Of a stretch of DNA of 64,000 nucleotides, positions 56,458 to 64,000 are shown piece by piece. The stretch covers positions 246,287 to 310,286 of the forward strand of contig MU130545.1 of the NCBI GenBank assembly GCA_015039465.1. The letters are read 5' to 3'. The translations under genes and the position numbers were made by a program. The notes under the pieces are model-generated. The model had not been told where the DNA came from. It saw nothing but the letters and a program-made list of their open reading frames with translations, and ran no database searches. Source of the DNA: Phlegmacium glaucopus (Eukaryota > Basidiomycota > Agaricomycetes > Agaricales > Cortinariaceae). The first letter of the stretch is position 1. Each line of letters opens with the position of its first letter.

Positions 56458-57875
56458 ATGCTCCCTGTGCAAACCCCCATCCTTATTGTTGGTGCAGGTC
56501 CTACTGGGCTTGCAGCTGCCATTTCTCTGTATAATCATGGGTGCAAAGACATCATTATCGTCGACGCTGTTGAGAGGACGCCAGACACTTCGCGAGCGAT
56601 GGTTATCCATGCGGCTACTCTCGAGGTCGGTCTCATTAGCTATAGTGAACTTTGCTCATCTCATTGTGGCAGGCACTGGAATCAATTGGTTGTGCCGACG
56701 AACTCGTTGCGCTAGGGATAAAAGCGGAAATATTAAACTTATGGGACCGAAAATCACCATTTTTCACCCTGAATGTTTCGGATGGTCTCTCGTCCTATAC
56801 CAAATACTCGTATACTCTGGTTTTACCACAGAACAAGACGGAGGAAGTATTAGAGGAACATCTGAAGGGCCTTGGCATTGATGTTCAACGACCGTACAAA
56901 GCCATTGGGATCCAGGGCGACATCGACGAATTTGGAAATACCCAAGTATTATTTGAGTCAGGAGAGGTCATCAAGGCTCAGTATGTCATTGGTGCAGATG
57001 GTGCTCGGTCCGCAGTGAGCTAAGCCGCATCTCCATCTATCTATCTCCCTAACTAGCCTCTATTGCAGATTCGTCAGTTGTCAGGTATCGGCTTTGCTGA
57101 CCCAGACCGACTTCCAGTCGACGACTCGCTCGCCCAATTAGTGCTCGCAGACGTCGTGTTTTCCGCTGACAGTGCAGCCCTCCCGAAGAATGGGGCCATG
57201 GGCTCTGTTCACACAGGCTCCTTATTCCTCGCGATTCCGCTGCCGAGGTCTTGCGTAGACGGTACTGAGGAAGATGTTTACCGAGTAGGATTCAATGTAC
57301 CTGGTACCCTCGGACCTCCGCCTTCCCATCCGAGTCTTTCTTACATCCAGGAACGCCTCGATGCCATTGGTCCTCTCGCTCTCTCCTCAGATTCCATTGT
57401 CAATCCGGAGCCCATTCACATATCCAAAGTGCTGTGGTCCACCCGATTCCGGACGCACGCTGCCATCGCTGACAAGTTCGTTTTCCGCCTGCATGACAAG
57501 CCTGACAGTTTAGGTGGCTACGTCTTCCTTGTCGGTGATGCCGCTCACATTCATTCCCCTGCTGGTGGTCAAGGTATGAACCTTGGCATCCGGGATGCGA
57601 TTGGGCTGGGGCCTGCTTTTGCTGAGCATATGAAGATCGTGCCAGGTATTCCGCAGGCCAACAAGCAGTTTTCGCCCTTGCAAGCCTACGGAGAGGCGCG
57701 GTATAAGAGCGCTGTCAAAGTCATTCGTTTGACGAAACAGATCATGTCGGTCATGAACACTATGGGTACGCCGAGGTTTATTGATTTGCAGTACTGGTTG
57801 TTCAGATTGTTGGGGAGTATACCCTTTGTTAGGAGGATGATAGTGTGGCAGGTGAGTGGGTTGGGGAATAGGTAA
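56458..57875 (+). CDS. FAD-dependent aromatic-ring monooxygenase (phenol hydroxylase-like)
   Basis: Three exons: 56458-56625, 56673-57014, 57069-57875; introns 47 and 54 nt; 438 aa. The N-terminal Rossmann motif is PILIVGAGPTGLAAAISL (GxGxxG). The DG motif lies in YVIGADGARSA at the exon 2 end. The GD motif is FLVGDAAHIHSPAGGQGMN. These mark group A flavin monooxygenases, which hydroxylate aromatic or polyketide substrates with NAD(P)H and O2. The thioredoxin-like C-terminal domain of full phenol hydroxylases is missing, so it is the short form. The specific substrate cannot be read from the sequence. No biosynthetic cluster partners are evident nearby. Confidence 0.88.
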
Positions 57876-58859
57876 GAAATGTAAGGCAGGCAGAATAGCA
57901 TAATCATTGAAGATGGTTTTGGGACGCTGTATGTCAGATACTCATTTAGTCAATTCTACTATCATTCTAGCTCATTGTACAAAATTTTATGTGTTCTGTT
58001 TCTTTCTATTGTATGTCTCCCACGAAATATAAGATGTTTATGAGCGTTTAAAATAACGTTTAGAGAAGATCAGACTTGTCATTTAAACGCACGATCATGA
58101 TACTCTGGAATGCACTTTCCGACGTAGGAACAAAATGTATATTAGCTGAGAGTATTCCATAATCCCAGTTTTTATCTCTTTCCAGAGATCATGATTCTCA
58201 GATCCAGGGCATTTCTGTTCTGCTCGTGATGTTCGTCGGTGGCTCAATTACTCCTCCAACCTCAGCAGGCAATGTAGATCACCTAGTACTTCGATACTTG
58301 TTGTATCACTTAATGTATCTTTAAGATGGACGACAGATTAGCGATTCGACCATGGTCTCCTTATGCACCGACCATTCAGGCTTCGGTACATTCAACTTGC
58401 GAGGAGAAAGGGTAACATACTCGACGCAGGCACCTCGAGATGAACGAATGGAAGCCTTTCTAGACATAAGGGCTGACTCAAATTCAAATCTTGTTTCCGT
58501 TTTCATCCTAGCGATGGCTTTATCGTTCATCATTATCCCAAATGTGATCGTATATTGTTGGTATGGAAAATGAGCAAGCCAACTGACGCGCTACGAAAAC
58601 CTTGCTCAACGTTTCCTTTTTTCAAGCTTCTCCAGAGTTCCATACGAGTCGCCTCAACCGCACGACTGGCAAACTAGTGGGATGAAGTTCTTGATGTGCA
58701 GCATGCATTTTAGAGACGTGACGCCGTTTGGTCCATCATAAGGCGAAAAGGAATTGTCATGTCGGAAGGTTGGATAGAGATATCGCATGGGTGCAACGAG
58801 TGGCTTGTCAATGGTCAGCTTTCATCAGTAAATTGTGGAAAATCACTAGTCTGCTACTA
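57876..58859. other. Intergenic region
   Basis: A 73-aa ORF at 58352-58573 ends in one hydrophobic helix but has no family match that I know. Nothing else supported. Confidence 0.4.
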
Positions 58860-59258
58860 AACATTTCCCCTTCCTCTACTTCTTCTCCTTCTCTATGGCC
58901 TTCCCTGCCTGCTCCTCTACCGACCTCCCCTCCCTTTTCCTTTGGATCGCTGGAACCGATTGTAACATCACCCAATGTCGTTAACAATACCGAATGTAAC
59001 ACTGTTGAACCTGTTTCTCCCTATGATGATATCTCAGAGCCGATCGATGGATCGAAACCAGTCTTAACCGCCTACAAACGTGTAGATCAGAAAATCAGGC
59101 CAGTCCCTGGGGTATTTCCAGAAAATATCAAGGTGCACCGGAAGATTCCAGAAGACCCTCTCCTATTGCTGATATCTTGAGACTTGTATGTATTAAATGT
59201 GATAATAGGCGCCTGGAGAGGCTGAAGCAGAACTCGCAAAACTCAACCGCCTTGGTCT
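58860..59258 (+). pseudogene. Ty3/gypsy polyprotein remnant, left part
   Basis: Reads AYKRVDQKIRPVPGVFPENI and KVHRKIPEDPL at 59068-59163, a segment typical of basidiomycete Ty3/gypsy polyproteins upstream of the reverse transcriptase. It then continues in another frame to ELAKLNRLGL, where the hAT transposon interrupts it at 59258. The reading resumes at 63104 as IDGVITTDSD. Stops and frame changes show it was decayed. Confidence 0.7.
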
Positions 59259-62200
59259 AGTGATGTGCGGGCTCAGGCTTGAAGCCCAAAGCCCGGCCTG
59301 GCCCAGCCCAAAAAAGCCCAGCCCAGCCCAGCCCAAAAGCAGGCTTCATTGGGCTTTGGGCTGGGCTTCAGATTTTTTAAAGCCTGAGCCCGGGCTCAAA
59401 GCCCAGGCATTTGCATACAAGAAGGCCTCTGCTGAGTAGCACCAGAGCCATTCTGCTCCCATCGTATTTTTGTAAATAATCAATGATTGTCAGACTTTCA
59501 AACATTTTGTAATAACTGTACAGTAGACCAAAAAATAAGGTTCTGACAGTACACAGTACACAGTTTGTTGAAAATCTTTCATATTGTACCATGTCAACAA
59601 AGCCGGCAGATAAGCGACGTCCAAAACCATCAGCCAGGGTTAAAGACAAGAATAACACAGCTGAACTACAATTATGTACCCATCAAGAAGCTCGTAAACG
59701 AGCTGTCACTGCAACGTCACCATCTGCCAATATTACCGCACCCTCAACAAATACGGACAATGGCAGCTCATCAAAGAGGGCTGTGGAGTCTATTTCAATT
59801 GATGAGACAGATGATGAGGGTGCAACTCAGGCCCCAAAAACAAGTAAAGTTATCACACTATTACATATTTAATTAATTGCTTGAGGGCTTTCATTATGTT
59901 AGATATGTCCAAAAAGAGACACATTGAAACTGCCAGCCCTAATGCTACGGATGACTTGGGAAAAGATGACAGAGATGACGACACTGAAGAAGAAACTCCG
60001 AAATTGACAATGCAGCAACGTTCCCAAGACATCAATGCATTTTATGATGTGGCTATTAGGATTCCTGGAGCGGACAAGCCTAAAAGGCAATGTTTAATTT
60101 GCAAGTAGGTTTTAAATTCAATCATTTGAGTTTTACATGACAGTCTTTACATAAATTCTGTGAAGGAAAAAAGGCTCAACTATAACTCTTGTTTGCGACA
60201 CATCAACGCTCCGGCGACACCTCGAGTCACACCACTTAGTGAGTTTACTACTTGATTAATGGATTTAAGTCTAGTCTAGCGTTTAATATTATCTCACTAA
60301 ATTTACTAATAGACAAGTTATAATAAGTGGTGCACTGATAACTCATTTGAATCAAAACTCCCGAAGGCTTTGAAGGCTCAACGCAATGCAAAAATTGCCG
60401 AAGACCGCAGTAAACAGTCCTCAATTGATCCCCACCTTCGGGAGCGTGTTGAAAGAGAGCGTGTGATCCCATATTCAGACACACTATTTCGGGATGCTGC
60501 AATAGAATGGCTTGTTGCAACAGATCAGGTGTTTATTATATTTTAATCATTTGACCGTTTTGTAATTACTTTTTATTTAGCCAATTCAAGCATTGGAACA
60601 TCCAAGTTTCAAAAATATGATCGATATCGCTTCCCGCGCTACAAATGGTGTTAAGCTTCCGGATCGCAAAGCAACACGTCAACACATTATCGAATTATTT
60701 AAGAAAAATTTGACTAACCTCCGGAACCGTCTTTTGGTAGTTGTTTTGTCAGGTCTTTTCCTCAGTTCTTTTGTAAATGAATTCTATATTTTTTAGAGCA
60801 ATAAGACTGGTATGGTAAATATGACATGCGATGCATGGCAAGCTTCGAATCAGGATGCATACTTGGCTGTAACCGGACATTGGATTGAAGAAACACAAAG
60901 TGGGGAGTGGAAACAGCAAAGCGCTTTACTTGGGTTTACGCAAATGAATACAGCCCATGATGGCATACGCCTTGGACGTGCGCTCTTCAAAATTGTAAAG
61001 CGATTGAGAATTGGTCATAAAGTACGCACTGCACTCATATAATTTAAAAATAAAATAACATCTCTAGGTCGGGTGGATAACATGTGACAATGCTGCAAAT
61101 AATTTAACTATGCTTCGCCATTTTGGTAAAAAACTTAATCTCTCAAAGATGCGACAAGATTGCAAAACGCCATGGAATTGGGAAACGTTTCATATCCGGT
61201 AACCCATTTTTACGTTTTATTCATTATAACTGTTAACGAAATGTTTCATCATGATTAGATGTCTCGCCCACGTCATAAACTTAGCAACACAAGCTTTATT
61301 GTCAACATATAGCTCGGCAAGCCACTTCGATCCAGAGGCCCAACATGACTATGACCCTGATGATGCATTAAATGAAGACAAAAGAGATGAAGTAGGTTTA
61401 ATACGGGCCATAACCGTTAAAGTGAGTTTCCGAGTTATTTAATTCAAGAATAAATATATTGTAAATACTGGCAGGCTCGATCGTCAGCCAAGCGCAAGGA
61501 ATTACTGAGAAATTTGCAAATTAAGGCCAATAAAGACGTGCTCATGCTTCTCCTCGACATGAAAGTGCGCTGGTCATCAACATATGTCATGCTCCACCGC
61601 GCAAGTAAATTAAAAGAGGTCAGTTTTTCGAAAAAGCTATATTGTGGAACATGCAATTTACAAAATAATCATGGCAGTTTCTTGATGAATTTATCTACGA
61701 AATTGGACGGCAAGAACCCAATCTTAAGAAGAGGGCAAAGATTGATGCGCTGAAAATTAAAGAAGAAGAATGGCAACGAGTGAAACTCTTAATTGAGCTT
61801 TTAGAGGTGAGTAACTATTATTTTCATTGAGATATTGGTTTGAACTATTGCGTTGCTCAAAGTTAGCTGACTTCGCTCAGCAAGCCTTTTCATCTGAAGG
61901 CATACCCACACTCCAAACTGGTCTTCCGGCGCTAGAAGCACTACATAAAGCTTGGAGCTCTCAGTCGACGCGGTCAAAATACAGCCATTTTTTGCCAGCA
62001 ATTGAAGCTGCTGCCGCAAAAATTGAGCAGTATTATAATAAGACTTCAACCTCATATGCTTATACATTCATCATGAGTACGTCTTTAATTTATTTCTCTA
62101 AAACATCTATCATGACATGTATTAGTACTCGATCCGGACATGAAGCTGACACACTTCAAGAAATACTGGACATCCAATCTTCTCAAAGAAGTTATACGGA

Positions 62201-63095
62201 CAGCTGAGGAGATTGTATGCATAAATTTATAATTTTGTGTTCTAACTTCTAACCCTGATTTAGTTTCAGACTCGCTACAAAGAACTTTACGGTGAAAATA
62301 GACCCCCAAAAACTACAAATACCAAGGGAAATAAAAAGTTGGCTAAGCTCATGGAGGAATACAGTAGTGAAGATGATGAGGAGAATGAAGCGACTCAGAC
62401 TTCCATTCCCGATTCGGCTGAACCCTGGCGCCAAGAATTTGATCAGTACTTGAAAGAAACAGATGAGGTACCGAGTGGTATGACTCTTCCTCAGTGGTGG
62501 GGGGTACGTCCATCTGTATATTTTATACTATTCTTTATTTATTTATTTTCAGAATAATTCCTCTCGCTTGCCGGTTTGGGCTTCCCTGGCCTGGGATTAT
62601 CTGTCAATTATGGGATCCTCGGTCTCTAGCGAGCGGGCATTTTCATCAGCGGGAATTACCATCAGCAAGCGTCGTAACCGCCTAAAGGCAGATGTTGTGG
62701 AGGCATTACAGTTTGTGAAATGCCTGATTCGACGAGACTTACTATTTCGGGAGCCACCGCCAACCTCAGTTCTCGAACTGGACCTTGAGGTTGCTGAAGA
62801 TGATGGAAATTCAGACTGGGTTGATGTTGAAGACCCTTCAAGCTGGGATAGCCTTATAATTGATATAGAAGAGTCCGATTCAGACAGTAATTAATAGATT
62901 AATAGCTATCAATGCAAATTCTACGACAAAATGACATTTTTAAATAATTAGCCCGGGCTTGAGCCCAGGCCCAGCCTGGCCCAGCCCTATTTCGGGCTTT
63001 GGGCTTGGCTTGATTTTTTTGGAAGCCTGAGCCTGGTCAAGCCGAGCCCAAGCCCGGGCATTTGAGCCCGGCCTGAGCCCGCACATCACTACAGG
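59259..63095 (+). mobile_element. Complete hAT transposon inserted into a Ty3/gypsy relic
   Basis: Ends AGTGATGTGCGGGCTCAGGC on the left and the same in reverse complement at 63071-63090 on the right. The subterminal regions are packed with GCCCAGCCC/GGGCT motifs. The 8-mer CTTGGTCT flanks it (59251-59258 and 63096-63103). Joining the flanks restores the gypsy reading NRLGLIDGV, which proves the insertion point. Five extra bases (ACAGG, 63091-63095) lie between the right inverted repeat and the target duplication. Confidence 0.87.
59591..62894 (+). CDS. hAT-family transposase, apparently intact
   Basis: Fourteen exons give about 858 aa: 59591-59843, 59903-60104, 60166-60238, 60313-60528, 60581-60736, 60797-61021, 61068-61198, 61259-61421, 61475-61618, 61678-61806, 61863-62076, 62126-62214, 62264-62503, 62553-62894. 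All phases agree and no stop or frameshift interrupts the frame. A BED-type zinc finger lies near residues 145-175 (CLICK, then LVCDTSTLRRHLESHH). The catalytic core has MTCDAWQASNQDAYLAVTGH, VGWITCDNAANNL and CLAHVINLATQ. The C-terminal dimerisation motif is SSERAFSSAGITISKRRNR. The acceptor of exon 11 (AAAG) is weak and could shift. The protein cuts and pastes its own element and perhaps related MITEs, though the MITEs here have different termini. Confidence 0.85.
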
Positions 63096-63103
63096 CTTGG
63101 TCT

Positions 63104-63636
63104 CATTGATGGTGTGATTACAACTGATAGTGACATAATCGTATTTGGAGCACAACTTACTTTTCGAAGGTGAGTTTATATCTACGGCCCTACACTGTTT
63201 TTGATCTCTACTGGGGATATGACGCTCGAAAAGTCGATCCAGCAAGTCGTGATCTCACCACTTTCCAATCCCCTGTCGGTCCATTGCGCATCACCTCTAT
63301 GCCTATGGGCTACACCAATTCTGTTTCCGAATTCCAAGCCTGTACAACCTTCATTCTCCAAGACAAAATCCCTACAGTCACCAATGTCTTTATCGATGAT
63401 ATTCCAATTAAAGGCCCTGCCTCTTGATATGAAGATGAAAACGGCAACCCAGAGACAATGCCTGGCAATCCAGGGATACGCAGATTTGTTTGGGAACATG
63501 CCAATGATGTCCATCGTATTATGCATCATCTCGGATGTTCTGGAGTCACATTTTCTGCTGCTAAGACCCAACTCGCTCGACCTGAAGTCATTATTCTTGG
63601 ACAGAAGTGTACCCAAGAAGGTCGATTACCAGAAGA
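63104..63636 (+). pseudogene. Ty3/gypsy reverse transcriptase remnant, right part
   Basis: Continues from the left part. Reads VFDLYWGYDARKVDPASRDL, then MGYTNSVSEFQA and NVFIDDIPIKGPAS (FIDD is the RT catalytic box). After a TGA at about 63425, NPGIRRFVWEHANDVHRIMH, VTFSAAKTQLARPEV and LGQKCTQEGRLPED follow. An LTR interrupts it at 63637. Upstream RT blocks are missing, so it is not functional. Confidence 0.8.
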
Positions 63637-64000
63637 TGTTACAACTTCGAATGGCTCAGAGGCTTCTGGCCGTAAACAGTCGTATAAGAGTTCGTTCGTT
63701 CGTACAGTGAGCTCAGAAGAATACCAAGAGATAGTTCTCGAGGCAGCGTCTTAAGAGTTTGAGAATGTCAAGAGCAAAGTAACCGTGGTTAAGATCTCAA
63801 GAATTAGCTAAAGTAATACAGTGGTGTAAATACGGTATTTATAGTAAATAAGAGAGAGTCGTGCACATGTGAAACATCAACATGTAAGAAGGTAGGCATG
63901 GTTAATAATAGACGAAACAATGAAAAGAGTGAGGTGAACATATGTAAAGCGGAGATGAAAAGAATAAGTAAGGCATGTGGTGGTGAAATGGTCATGTGTT
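63637..64000 (-). mobile_element. LTR, inverted copy of the solo LTR at 25.7 kb (runs off right edge)
   Basis: Plus strand begins TGTTACAACTTCGAATGG. The reverse complement of 63637-64000 aligns with the solo LTR at 25675-26076, including the TATA-like CTATAAATACCG and CTTAGCTAATTCTTGAGA (minus orientation). It lies inside the gypsy RT remnant in the opposite orientation, so it is a later insertion. About 38 bp plus any internal region are expected beyond the window. Confidence 0.78.

Overview
The window looks like the genome of an agaricomycete (mushroom-forming) basidiomycete. Genes carry many introns of about 45-70 nt with GT..AG ends and CTNAC-type branch sites. It has fungal families such as a fungal-type tetraspanin, AEC transporters, an HMG-box factor and mitochondrial MetRS, plus hAT, Ty3/gypsy, LINE-like and TRIM elements. 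Exon boundaries below were derived by hand from splice consensus, frame continuity and, where available, paralogues in the window.

Layout. 1-5.7 kb is AT-rich, CpG-poor repeat DNA: a broken copy of a large dispersed gene family, a tandem 450-bp repeat split by a miniature LTR element (TRIM), and a decayed tetraspanin copy. 5.87-11.3 kb is the outstanding locus: a minus-strand P-loop GTPase-like gene whose middle appears to be encoded by 64 consecutive single-codon (3-nt) exons. Fifty-eight of them sit in a 3.2-kb array in which near-identical introns of about 53 nt separate hypervariable triplets. Ordinary exons lie on both sides in the same frame. 13.2-22.7 kb holds a tetraspanin gene, two tandem auxin-efflux-carrier-like transporter genes and a small fungal gene with a duplicated exon; part of this block is copied at 29.6-30.9 kb.

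23-28.8 kb is a transposon graveyard: three hAT-like MITEs, a LINE RNase H remnant, and a solo LTR inside a second copy of the dispersed family. 32.2-57.9 kb is mostly single-copy: mitochondrial methionyl-tRNA synthetase, an F-box-like protein, an endonuclease III-type glycosylase, an HMG-box factor, a protein with a retroelement-type RNase H domain, a broken fungal-family gene, a partial gene and a FAD monooxygenase. 58.9 kb to the right edge is a nest: an apparently intact hAT transposon inside a degenerate Ty3/gypsy element that also carries an LTR insertion.

The host genes do not form an obvious pathway. The main biological question is whether the single-codon exon array is spliced codon by codon, skipped as one long intron, or spliced variably. 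Because every array exon is one codon at phase 0, skipping any subset keeps the frame.
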